The notes under the pieces are model-generated. The model saw nothing but the letters and a program-made list of their open reading frames with translations. It ran no database searches and was not told the DNA's origin. A stretch of 48,698 nucleotides of DNA, taken from the NCBI GenBank assembly GCA_021787735.1, contig JAJYLL010000023.1, positions 1 through 48,698 of the forward strand, in the 5' to 3' direction. Source of the stretch: Acidobacteriota bacterium. Lineage in GTDB: Bacteria > Acidobacteriota > Terriglobia > UBA7540. A program made the position numbers and the translations under genes. Shown here piece by piece: positions 32,319 through 40,109 of the stretch. Each line of letters opens with the position of its first letter. Position 1 is the first letter of the stretch.

Positions 32319-33146
32319 CTATGGTTTGGCACTCTCGTAGCAGCCGAGCACACGGAGGAAATTGGTGACTTCCTGCAGGTGATCCAGTGCCCTTCGGCAA
32401 CGTTCCTCTTTAACATTGCCGGAGAAGTCCAGATAGAAGAAGTATTCCCAGGGGCGCCCGCTTAAAGGCCGCGATTCCATTTTACTGAGATCGATATCGC
32501 GCAGGGCGAAAACGCTAAGACATTTGTAAAGCGCACCCGGCACATTCCTAGTTGAAAAAACGATGGAAACCTTGTTGGCCTTTTGGGAGACAACAGGCTT
32601 GGGAGAAAGCAGGAGAAAACGAGTAAAGTTCTCTCGATGGTCTTCGAGATGAGTTTTCAGAATTCGAGCCGCATAAAAGGATGCTGCAACCCTGCTGGCG
32701 ATGGCAGCGGAGCCGATGGGTTTGTCGCCAGCCAGCATCTTGACGCTCCCGGCGGTATCGTAGAACGGGATTCTTTCAATTTTCGGATGTGCAGCAAAAA
32801 ACTTTTGGCACTGGGCCAGCGCGACGGGATGTGAATAGACGCGCTGAAGGTTTCGGAGCGTGGTACCCGGAAACGCGATCAGGTTGTGCACGATCCGCAG
32901 CTTGACTTCGGCCACGATGTGGAGATCGTTCTTCAACAGAAGATCGTAGTTTTCATAAACCGAGCCGGCCAGGGTGTTTTCGATGGGCGCCAGACATCGG
33001 GTTGCTTTGCCCTTTGTGACGCTGGCGAAGAGGGCTTCAAATGTTGGACAGGGTAACACCTGAATGTTCTGGCCTAGCAGTTTGTAAGCGGCTTCTTCGC
33101 TGAAAGCCCCACGTTCGCCCTGGAATGCAATTGTTTCTTTCTTCAT
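32319..33146 (-). CDS. pheA: Prephenate dehydratase with ACT domain
   Basis: A 275-residue enzyme that converts prephenate to phenylpyruvate in phenylalanine synthesis. The start MKKETIAFQGERGAFSEEAA is characteristic, followed by CLAPIENTLAGSVYENYDLL, and the catalytic TRF motif appears as ENFTRFLLL at about 170. The C-terminal ACT domain carries VPGALYKCLSVFALRDIDL and the ESRP sequence (MESRPLSGRPW), the phenylalanine feedback site. GAGGAG lies upstream of the ATG. It is downstream of the TetR gene on the same strand with a 42-bp gap. There is no chorismate mutase part, so it is the monofunctional type. Confidence 0.9.
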   Translation of the reverse strand: MKKETIAFQGERGAFSEEAAYKLLGQNIQVLPCPTFEALFASVTKGKATRCLAPIENTLAGSVYENYDLLLKNDLHIVAEVKLRIVHNLIAFPGTTLRNLQRVYSHPVALAQCQKFFAAHPKIERIPFYDTAGSVKMLAGDKPIGSAAIASRVAASFYAARILKTHLEDHRENFTRFLLLSPKPVVSQKANKVSIVFSTRNVPGALYKCLSVFALRDIDLSKMESRPLSGRPWEYFFYLDFSGNVKEERCRRALDHLQEVTNFLRVLGCYESAKP

Positions 33147-33188
33147 ACGGCAGGCAAATCTCCTCGCTTCTTTGAAAACCGAATCCTG

Positions 33189-33827
33189 CTAGACGAACGG
33201 ATTGTGATCTTCCGGGCGGGCAGGCGAAGGTGGACCGCCGCCCAGCAGCCCTCTGAAAAAGAATTCAACACATCCCTCAGTAAGTTCTTCCTGCGTGATG
33301 GGGCCTTCCGGGCGGTACCACTGATAGAGCCAGTTGATGGTGCCGAGAAGGTTGAAGGCGGCAAGGGCGGGCGCGATCAACCGTTGTTGTCCAGATTGGT
33401 CCTGCACCTGGGCAATCAGGTCTTCAAGAAAATGGATATAGGCTTTCTTTCGGGTGTTGATTTTCTTGCGCAGCGCCCCTTTTAGTGAGCGGTTTTCGTG
33501 CAGGATCACCGTGATCTCGAGGTCTCGGGCACGAACTACGAGGTCGATATGGCCGATGATCGTCTGGCGAAGCTTTTCCTTGGGGTCCTCAATGGATTTG
33601 ACCTTTTCGAGCACGGTCTCATCGAGAATGTCCATGCCGTAGTTCATGATCTCAAACAGAAGCCGGTCTTTGCTGCCCACGTGATGATAGAGTCCTGCCT
33701 TGGTTAGCTTGACGGCCTCTGAAATATCCTGCATGGAAGCGCCGTCATAACCTTTTTCGTAGAATACACGGGCAGCTACCCGGCAGATTTCCCGGAGCCT
33801 TTGTTTGGGATCAACGGCTTCAGCCAT
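33189..33827 (-). CDS. TetR-family transcriptional regulator
   Basis: A 212-residue regulator. The N-terminal helix-turn-helix is clear: RVAARVFYEKGYDGASMQDI, then SEAVKLTKAGLYHHVGSKDR, where the Y-H-H turn and following residues are the TetR hallmark. The C-terminal part (residues about 65-200) would bind a ligand; the pattern resembles the fatty acid/KstR-like group, ending WLYQWYRPEGPITQEELTEG. ATG at 33827 is chosen because the longer frame to 33938 adds non-conserved residues; its ribosome site is weak. It may be cotranscribed with the prephenate dehydratase gene downstream. The target genes are not known. Confidence 0.75.
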   Translation of the reverse strand: MAEAVDPKQRLREICRVAARVFYEKGYDGASMQDISEAVKLTKAGLYHHVGSKDRLLFEIMNYGMDILDETVLEKVKSIEDPKEKLRQTIIGHIDLVVRARDLEITVILHENRSLKGALRKKINTRKKAYIHFLEDLIAQVQDQSGQQRLIAPALAAFNLLGTINWLYQWYRPEGPITQEELTEGCVEFFFRGLLGGGPPSPARPEDHNPFV

Positions 33828-34328
33828 AAGGATAACCCCACAAAATGATTGCGCCGACAGTCTACCACAACCTGCAATGGCCGAGGGAAGGCCGCATAAG
33901 AATTCTGCTCGAAATCCATGAACAGGAACCTGGCGCATCGTAGGAAACCGGCTCTGCCAGGGATATTTACTGCAAGGACGAATTCACCCGGGATGTCCAC
34001 AAACTCGATATCCAGCTCAGTTCGATCACGCTGCCGTTTTGCTGCCCGAATCATTCCTGAGTTGGGTTCGTGCGCATAGATTTTCGTTGTCGCTGCGGGA
34101 CTGTAATGGGTGAAGTTTGCACCAGCGGCCGACACCGGTCATGAGTACTTTCCCCTGTGTCAGCACAACAATCCCCTGACGAACTGCAAGAAGCACCAAA
34201 CTCGTCCAGTAGATCAGTGACACTTGGGCGCCGTATTCGAGTCCAGCATTTGGCCGGTGCCAATATGTTTAATCCACCCTGGGACTTAGTTTCCGGCAGA
34301 ATCGAGTAATCGAAGAGGCGGTTTTGCG
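33828..34328. other. Gene-poor gap upstream of TetR gene
   Basis: No convincing gene is seen. Minus-strand frames exist (for example through 33776-34135, with IEFVDIPGEFVLAVNIPGRA) but show no family and have poor starts. The TetR promoter should lie in its first 150 bp. The far end leads into an IS3 relic, so part of it may be decayed insertion sequence DNA. Confidence 0.35.
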
Positions 34329-34481
34329 ATGAAGGAGAAGTGATTTTCGGTGGAGCAGATTGCGGCGGTTTTGAAGCAAGCGGAGGCAAGGGGCCCGGTG
34401 GCCGCAATGATTGGTAAAGTGGGGATTTCGGAGCAGACTTTTTATTGCTTGAAGAAGCCGAGAAGCTTACTCTTGGAGTGA
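34329..34481 (+). pseudogene. IS3-family orfA transposase relic
   Basis: Reading from an ATG, the codons give MKEK, a stop, then FSVEQIAAVLKQAEARGPVA and GISEQTFYCLKKP before a stop. The phrase SVEQIAAVLKQAE...GISEQTFYCLKK is the helix-turn-helix start of IS3-family OrfA. An in-frame stop at codon 5 and loss of everything after about 50 residues mean it is dead. No matching orfB or terminal inverted repeats were found nearby. Confidence 0.7.
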
Positions 34482-34484
34482 CAT

Positions 34485-34509
34485 AAAAAAAGCGGGCCCC
34501 TCAGGGCCC
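34485..34509 (-). terminator. Rho-independent terminator, minus strand
   Basis: GGGCCC (34494-34499) and GGGCCC (34504-34509) form a 6-bp stem with a 4-nt loop. On the minus strand it is followed by seven T residues. It lies 230 bp beyond the stop of the mono-heme barrel gene and is probably its terminator; it could also belong to the decayed insertion sequence. Confidence 0.6.
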
Positions 34510-34696
34510 CATCATGCGATGTAAATTCTCTCACTTCCCTTTGTCTCAAAGCTCGGGCACGTCAAAATTCACAATGAAAGCCACTCTTGCGATGACAATC
34601 CCTGTGCGCTGCTTTCGCTTCATTTTCGCACCCGCTAAAATTCCTATCTTTCCCTGCCTTTTCCTCCTGCTTCCATTTCTCTTTCCGGATCTGCCG

Positions 34697-34727
34697 CCGG
34701 GAGACATCGCTGCTGCCTGTCTCCCGG
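34697..34727 (-). terminator. Strong stem-loop after the mono-heme barrel gene
   Basis: CCGGGAGACA (34697-34706) and TGTCTCCCGG (34718-34727) form a perfect 10-bp stem with an 11-nt loop, 17 bp beyond the stop codon at 34744. A T-run is missing, so it may be an mRNA-protecting or Rho-assisted element. Together with the terminator at 34485-34509 it brackets the end of this transcript. Confidence 0.5.
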
Positions 34728-34743
34728 CCGACCTCTCATTCTC

Positions 34744-36102
34744 TTAGAAGATGAACCATGCCGTAAAGTACGCCGCGTTGTTGTCCGAGGCGTTCCTTCC
34801 TGCCCCGTCGTAGTTTGTCTTCCCTCCGTTGAACTTAAGGTACCCTGTGTATTGCGCGGTGAAATCGATATTCTGCCACGGCCAGTAAGCAAACTGCAGA
34901 ATATACCCGTCGCTACCGGGATCGCCGTTCGCGCTGCCGTCAATCGCGCTTTGCGCATACAGCACCGGATCCGTCGTCCCCCATGTGTTGAAGTATCCCG
35001 CGGTCGCGCCGTACTTGTCACCGAAGTGATACGTCCCATCCAGCTTGTACGTGCTCAGATCGTGCTTTGGCATCGCCGCGCCACCCAGCCCGTACGTCGC
35101 TACCAGATTCGTTGATTCGTGGATGTACGTCGTGTGCACCGAGATCGAGTCGTTGTCCAGCTTCGGCAAAGCACGCTCGTACTGCGCGTCTGCCGCCACG
35201 TCCGTAAAATAATCCTCCGGGCCCATGATCCCACCCGGCGTCGAGGCGGCGTGCATCCCGTACGTCCCCACTTCCAAGTAGTTCTTCCCCATTGTCTGCT
35301 GCCAAGCCAGCCGCCAGTACGGCGCTGCCCCTCGGATGTTGATGCCACAGCACGTCCCATCGTTGGGCTGCGGATTCCCGATGTGCACCGAGCGATACAC
35401 TGCCGCGGCTCCATAAAGATGGTCATTCCACATCGCGTAGGCCCCTACGCCACCCACGTCCTGCGCCAACCCGCCGTCGATCAGCGTCCCCGCCATTGGT
35501 GTCGGCGTCTGGTCCGGGCCCACCCACGGGAATCCCCATGCAGGCGTATCGTTCCACAAATCTTCCACCGTCGGGTTATTGTTGAACGTAAATCCGTATA
35601 CCAAGTCTTTTCCTGCAAAGGTCTTCCGGTTCGAATACCGTACGTCGGTGTTGTCCCAGCTGAAGTGGTCCCCCTGTGAATCGTAGGTCACCTGGATAAA
35701 GCTCCCTACGTGATCCGAAATCGCTCCCGCCAGAAACAGGCTCGCTGACTGCGGAAATTCAGCGTTCCAGTTCTCCGTCCCAGGCCGCGGGCGGTTCGTC
35801 CCTGAGTACGAAAACTGAATGAAGGCCGCGATCGGCATATAACGGTCCAGGCTCAGCCCCGCTTGGTGCCGCGCCGGCTTCGCCGTAATCTGAGGCATCC
35901 CCGTCATCGTGTATCCGTTTAACTTGAATGCCCGGCCGAACGGCGTCAATTCCGGCGGTATTGTGTGGCACGAACTGCATGGCAATCCCGTCTGCCGCGC
36001 ATAACTCGTGATCGCCTTCAACCGCGTGCTTCCCATCAACAGCAGTCCCACTACCGCGACTATTGTCCATATGTACTTGTTCACATCTTTCAACGAACTC
36101 AT
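34744..36102 (-). CDS. Mono-heme cytochrome c / outer-membrane beta-barrel protein
   Basis: A 452-residue exported protein. A signal peptide (KYIWTIVAVVGLLLMGSTRL, about 9-28) is followed by one c-type heme motif, GLPCSSCHTIPPELTPFGRA, near residues 38-57. The rest is a series of amphipathic, aromatic-rich strands (residues about 75-452) ending in F (AAYFTAWFIF), the terminal signature of outer-membrane barrels. This suggests a porin-like barrel with a single periplasmic heme, perhaps for electron transfer or heme-linked transport. ATG at 36102 is chosen because of GGAGG 7 bp upstream and the signal peptide; the frame is open to 36213. It lies downstream of two GbsR-type regulators on the same strand. 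The partner proteins are not visible. Confidence 0.65.
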   Translation of the reverse strand: MSSLKDVNKYIWTIVAVVGLLLMGSTRLKAITSYARQTGLPCSSCHTIPPELTPFGRAFKLNGYTMTGMPQITAKPARHQAGLSLDRYMPIAAFIQFSYSGTNRPRPGTENWNAEFPQSASLFLAGAISDHVGSFIQVTYDSQGDHFSWDNTDVRYSNRKTFAGKDLVYGFTFNNNPTVEDLWNDTPAWGFPWVGPDQTPTPMAGTLIDGGLAQDVGGVGAYAMWNDHLYGAAAVYRSVHIGNPQPNDGTCCGINIRGAAPYWRLAWQQTMGKNYLEVGTYGMHAASTPGGIMGPEDYFTDVAADAQYERALPKLDNDSISVHTTYIHESTNLVATYGLGGAAMPKHDLSTYKLDGTYHFGDKYGATAGYFNTWGTTDPVLYAQSAIDGSANGDPGSDGYILQFAYWPWQNIDFTAQYTGYLKFNGGKTNYDGAGRNASDNNAAYFTAWFIF

Positions 36103-36223
36103 CAAGACACCTCCAGAACAATTAGCTGCAAAAGCGTACGTGCCCAAGCAACAATCCTTCACGACCTGTCCACCACGCAAAGCAACGGGCAGACCCGACG
36201 CCCGGAAACGCAACTCTCAAACC

Positions 36224-36748
36224 CTACTTGAGGATCTCCCTGACTTTTGCTGTCAGCTTGGAGATGCTCTGAATTGGCCGGCGAGGCATACGCCGAAGCT
36301 CATCATATAAAGGGAGCATGACCTCAAAAAATTCCAGCATCGCGCGCAGGCGCTCTTCCGTGTACTGGTCTTCTTGGACCTCAGACTGCGCCAATTCATC
36401 CAGGCACTTATGCAACGTTGCCACCGTCGGCTCAATATCCCGCCGTCTGCGCTCATCAAGCATTACTCGAAACATTTCCCAAGGGTCCTTGATCGCTTCA
36501 TAGTATTGCCTGCGGTCGCCACGGAAGTGCACCCCCTTGATCAAACCCCAGTTCTGCAACTCATGAAGGCCTGCACTGACGTTTGAACGGGAAAACGAGA
36601 GAGCCGTCACAACATCCTCGGCGTTTAATGGTTCGGGGGAAAGGTAAAAGAAAGCGTGGATCTCCGCAACGGTGCGATTAACGCCCCACTTGCTGCCCAT
36701 ATCTCCCCACCAGGCCACAAATTCTTCAGTTGCGGTTGAAAGGCCCAT
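36224..36748 (-). CDS. GbsR-family transcriptional regulator 1
   Basis: A 174-residue regulator of the GbsR (MarR-like winged-helix) family, as known for choline or glycine-betaine responsive repressors. The core is WGDMGSKWGVNRTVAEIHAF (about 14-33), then the DNA-binding helix SFSRSNVSAGLHELQNWGLI (about 50-69) and the wing GVHFRGDRRQYYEA. A helical C-terminal part (YTEERLRAMLEFFEVMLPLY) would make the dimer. It is a close paralogue of the second regulator upstream. It sits 121 bp before the mono-heme barrel gene, its likely target. An inverted repeat 27-49 bp upstream may be its operator. Confidence 0.75.
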   Translation of the reverse strand: MGLSTATEEFVAWWGDMGSKWGVNRTVAEIHAFFYLSPEPLNAEDVVTALSFSRSNVSAGLHELQNWGLIKGVHFRGDRRQYYEAIKDPWEMFRVMLDERRRRDIEPTVATLHKCLDELAQSEVQEDQYTEERLRAMLEFFEVMLPLYDELRRMPRRPIQSISKLTAKVREILK

Positions 36749-36774
36749 CCTATAATACCGAATTGCCCGAAATT

Positions 36775-36797
36775 ATTGATAACACCGAAATATCAAT
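36775..36797. promoter_or_regulatory. Candidate operator ATTGATA-N9-TATCAAT
   Basis: ATTGATA (36775-36781) and TATCAAT (36791-36797) are perfect inverted arms with a 9-bp spacer, 27 bp upstream of the start of the GbsR gene. The surrounding DNA (36760-36960) is AT-rich compared with the rest of the window. Autoregulation by one of the two GbsR-type proteins is the simplest reading. The rest of the 36749-37246 gap holds no recognisable gene; a 78-codon plus-strand frame at 36957 looks like noise. Confidence 0.4.
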
Positions 36798-37246
36798 CAA
36801 CACGAAATAATTTGCAACAGCAGAACCTGACTCGACCGTGACGCCCATCACTTCGAATTGTGATTACCATCACTTCAGGTAGACGCCTAGTCCGCCGCGG
36901 CCGACTAACCTATTCATAATAAAATAATTACTAAAGTCAGTTTGTATTAGCCCATTATGGACAGCTCGACGATAACGAGTAAAAAGAGTCTGCCCGGAAG
37001 ACATCTCTGCCGCTTCTTGAGCCGGAAGTCGGAGTCAGCCGTCAGCATTACGAGGCGGAACCAACGGACAAAGGCTCATGGTTGCACTGTGTTTCGAGCA
37101 CAAATCCTGGCTAAGAGAACATTGAAGGCGCTTAATTTGGGAAAGGACAGATTGTGTGTTTCCAGAAAGTCAAGACGAGCGGATAAGCAATAATTGGATC
37201 TGTCGAATCGGGCCGTGATGGTTCGAGGAGCCTTCCTTGCAGCGGG

Positions 37247-37801
37247 TCAGTTGAGAAGGTCCTTAATAGTGGCCGTTACTTTGAAGAGATTTTGAATGGG
37301 GTCGCTCGGGAGGCGTCGAAGCTGGTCATACAGGGGAATCATCGTATCGAAGAAGAATACGACATCACGCATTCGCTCCAGTGTGTGGGTGTCTTCGGGA
37401 ACTGTGTGCTCCTGCACTTCGAGGCAGGAGTGGAACACGCTGATAGCCGGGTCGATCACTCGTCGCTTATGGTCGTCAACGATGATACGGAACGCTTCCC
37501 AGAGGCTCTTCTTGGTTTCAAAGTATTGTCGCCTTTCACCGCGAATGTGGACCGGACTAATCAGACCAAGCCCTTCCAGTTCCCTCAAGCTTGCACTCAC
37601 ATTCGAGCGTGAAACTGAAAGGAGGGTTGAAACATCTTCTGCGCTCAGTGGTTCAGCCGAAAGATAGAAAAGCGCATGCACCTCAGCAACAGTGCGGTTT
37701 ACGGACCATTTGCACGCCATGTCCGCCCAAACCGATATAAATTTCTCTGCGCTGGGTGCAAGGGTCATATATTCTGGCTCGTCCAGTTCAGTTATCTTCA
37801 T
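37247..37801 (-). CDS. GbsR-family transcriptional regulator 2
   Basis: A 184-residue paralogue of the regulator at 36224-36748. The same blocks line up: WADMACKWSVNRTVAEVHAL, LSVSRSNVSASLRELEGLGL and HIRGERRQYFETKKS, followed by the helical end FFDTMIPLYDQLRRLPSD. It has about 12 extra N-terminal residues (MKITELDEPEYM); a second in-frame ATG at residue 12 is an alternative start. It stands 498 bp upstream of its paralogue, on the same strand, and divergent from the GH123-like gene. The two may bind the same or different operators. Confidence 0.75.
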   Translation of the reverse strand: MKITELDEPEYMTLAPSAEKFISVWADMACKWSVNRTVAEVHALFYLSAEPLSAEDVSTLLSVSRSNVSASLRELEGLGLISPVHIRGERRQYFETKKSLWEAFRIIVDDHKRRVIDPAISVFHSCLEVQEHTVPEDTHTLERMRDVVFFFDTMIPLYDQLRRLPSDPIQNLFKVTATIKDLLN

Positions 37802-38106
37802 GTTCAGTCAAACTGCCGGATTGCAAACTATGCTGCACCAATAGAGAAATTGAGCCAGTGATGCATCTCACGCATTCCAGTGAGCCATGTCACATTAGGT
37901 CCTGAAGCCACGGGCTTGCTAAAGACAACTGAACCGTCTGGTAGGACAAGAAATTCAATCCTAGCGAAGGGACCTGCCCGGATGTGACTCCTCGTCTTCG
38001 GCCGACCCATACCAAATCGTTGTGACCCCTGCTTCTCAACATTGAGTTCCAGACCACTGTTTGCTACTATTGGCTCGCATTCGATCCCAGCCAGCGGAGG
38101 GTTCCC
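37802..38106. other. Divergent promoter region, GbsR 2 / GH123-like
   Basis: A 305-bp region between a minus-strand regulator and a plus-strand lipoprotein gene. It must contain both promoters. GGAGG lies 7 bp before the plus-strand ATG at 38107. No convincing hairpin or gene was recognised. Confidence 0.3.
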
Positions 38107-39819
38107 ATGGCACCCCGGTCGCGCATTGCTTTCCTCCTGATTGTTGCAGTCAGTTTCTTCCTTTCGTCGTGTGGGCCAGGCATCGGTTCACACGGCCTGA
38201 AGGCATGGTATGTGGACTCGCTTGTCAAGGTCTTTCCGGGTGACAGCGTTGGTACAGGCCAACTCGTCCGCGCCGCATACACAGCGGCGAGAAACCAGCA
38301 TGTCAACATCCAGATTGCCTTGCGTGCGACTCAAGCCTTCCCGGCGGTTACGGCGCGCCTGGAGGCGCCCAAGGACGGCGCCGGTCACACAATCGCCTCC
38401 ACTGGTCTGAGCATCCGGCCAGTCGGTTACGTGGTTGTCGGCTCGCACACACCTGGATCACCTGCCGATGAACTCGTAGGAACAGCTCCCGGGTGGTATC
38501 CGGACCCGCTGCTTGCCCTCCCGGTTGATCTTGAAGCCAACCGGACGCACTCCCTCTGGGTCGAGATCCATGTGCCACCGGACGCCACTCCGGGCAATTA
38601 CCGCGGCATCGTTGATGTTGAATCTGGCCAGCAGACGCTGGCGCGCCTTCCCTTCCGACTCACAGTCGTAGCGGCAACGGTGCCAGAGAAACAGTCGCTC
38701 AACGTAACCAACTGGTTTTCACTCGACGACCAGATATCACAGCAGTTTTTCGGCGTACCGGAATTTTCCGATGGGTGGTGGAAGCTGGTGGGCAACGTTG
38801 CTCAGGTGTTTGCGGCACATCGCCAGAACGTGGTTTTCACTCCGCTAATGGAGCTTGTAAAGCCCACGATTTCCGGCGGGACCGTGCGTTACGATTTCAG
38901 TGACTTTGACCGCTGGGTGGAGACTTTCCAATCGGCCGGTTCGATGCGGTACATCGAAGGCAGCCACTTGCTGACGCGACCATACTACACGGCACCGCTG
39001 GGCGTTGAGATTTTTGAGCGCCAGGGCGGCAAGGTGGTCACCCAAACGCTGCCTCCTGACTCGCCTGCGGTCAGCCGCTTCCTTGCCAGCTTCCTCACAG
39101 CCCTTGACAAGCACCTGGAAAGCAAAGGTTGGAAGTCGATTTACCTTCAGCACGTGCTGGACGAAGCGCACGGTGATGAGATCCCTTACTACGGCAGGAT
39201 TGCGACTCTTGTTCGCCGATACATGCCCGGTGTGCAGACCGTAGACGCCATCGACGCCCAGCACATTCCGGAGATTGTCAGGAACGATTGCGACATCTGG
39301 GTGCCGCAACTGGGCAGGTTCGATGATGCAATGGACGTGCTGGAGCAAAGGATTCAGAGCGACCATCCTGTCTGGTATTACACCTGCCTCTATCCGCAGA
39401 AAAGATACATCAACCGCCTGATGGATTTCCCGTTGATCAAGACGCGGCTGCTGCCGTGGCTCGATTTCCGTTACGGCTTTACGGGGTTCCTGCATTGGGG
39501 CGGAAACTTCTGGACTCCGAAGCCAATGCTCGACACCCAACCTGTGATCGACAACAACACCGAGCTTCTGCCTTCCGGCGATGCCTTCATCTATTACCCC
39601 AACCGGGAGCAGATGACGTTTGACAGTTCGATCCGTATGGAGACTTTCCTGGCGGGAGTAGAAGATTACGAATTGCTGCACCAACTGAAAGCTTCGAACC
39701 CCACTGAGGCCGACCGCCTTGCGAAGGCCGCCATCTCTTCATTTACGGATTACGTTCGCGATCCGGCCGCATTCCGGAAAATCGAGACTGAACTCCTGGC
39801 AGCAGCGTCCAAACCCTAG
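38107..39819 (+). CDS. GH123-like (DUF4091) lipoprotein
   Basis: A 570-residue lipoprotein. Signal and lipobox read SFFLSSCG with cysteine at about 22. An N-terminal beta-sandwich (about 30-200) ends with ATPGNYRGIVDV, followed by an alpha/beta barrel typical of DUF4091/GH123 enzymes. The likely catalytic pair is in LQHVLDEAHGDE (Asp-Glu), near residues 350-360. Late motifs include YGFTGFLHWGGNFW and EDYELLHQL. Family enzymes remove N-acetylgalactosamine by substrate-assisted catalysis. It is alone on the plus strand, divergent from the GbsR gene. The exact sugar is not known. Confidence 0.7.
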   Translation: MAPRSRIAFLLIVAVSFFLSSCGPGIGSHGLKAWYVDSLVKVFPGDSVGTGQLVRAAYTAARNQHVNIQIALRATQAFPAVTARLEAPKDGAGHTIASTGLSIRPVGYVVVGSHTPGSPADELVGTAPGWYPDPLLALPVDLEANRTHSLWVEIHVPPDATPGNYRGIVDVESGQQTLARLPFRLTVVAATVPEKQSLNVTNWFSLDDQISQQFFGVPEFSDGWWKLVGNVAQVFAAHRQNVVFTPLMELVKPTISGGTVRYDFSDFDRWVETFQSAGSMRYIEGSHLLTRPYYTAPLGVEIFERQGGKVVTQTLPPDSPAVSRFLASFLTALDKHLESKGWKSIYLQHVLDEAHGDEIPYYGRIATLVRRYMPGVQTVDAIDAQHIPEIVRNDCDIWVPQLGRFDDAMDVLEQRIQSDHPVWYYTCLYPQKRYINRLMDFPLIKTRLLPWLDFRYGFTGFLHWGGNFWTPKPMLDTQPVIDNNTELLPSGDAFIYYPNREQMTFDSSIRMETFLAGVEDYELLHQLKASNPTEADRLAKAAISSFTDYVRDPAAFRKIETELLAAASKP

Positions 39820-39863
39820 CCAGCCAAAGAAACGTCGAACTACAACCAGGAGCGGTGCCTTTG

Positions 39864-39912
39864 TGCAAAAACAAAACGCCCTTCGGAGCGCCAACTAGGT
39901 GCAACGGAGGGC
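39864..39912 (-). terminator. Rho-independent terminator of the polysaccharide operon
   Basis: The arms GCCCTTCG (39878-39885) and CGGAGGGC (39905-39912) pair with one G-T wobble. On the minus strand the stem is followed by GTTTTGTTTTTG. It lies about 200 bp past the stop of the last glycosyltransferase and about 90 bp past the small frame ending at 40002, and probably ends the whole operon. Confidence 0.55.
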
Positions 39913-40001
39913 ATCAAGAAATGATGTGTCCGCTGAGGCCCGCAGAGGGCGAAGCCTCTAACCTTCCATAACGCTTGGCTCGCAGCCGGGGAAGGCAGCC
40001 T

Positions 40002-40109
40002 TCAGGGAGCGGGCGTTTCCAATGCAACCTGCCTGGCAGACCGCGCCAGCGTCGCGATCAGCGGGGAACCCGTCGCGTCCGCCATCAATATCCCGGGAAG
40101 AGTGTTCAT
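40002..40109 (-). CDS. Possible 35-residue protein coupled to the glycosyltransferase stop
   Basis: The ATG at 40109 overlaps the stop of the glycosyltransferase gene (ATGA), as with other pairs in this operon. The product, MNTLPGILMADATGSPLIAT followed by LARSARQVALETPAP, matches nothing I know. It may be the stub of a lost gene or a real coupled small protein. The remaining gap to 39912 shows no gene. Confidence 0.3.
   Translation of the reverse strand: MNTLPGILMADATGSPLIATLARSARQVALETPAP

Noticed and set aside
33776-34135. Minus-strand frame upstream of the TetR gene
   Set aside because: Reads into the TetR gene in a different frame and has no family match; noted only as possible decayed coding DNA.
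36957-37193. 78-codon plus-strand frame between the two GbsR genes
   Set aside because: Basic, low-information sequence, no ribosome site, and located in the probable promoter region of the adjacent regulator.
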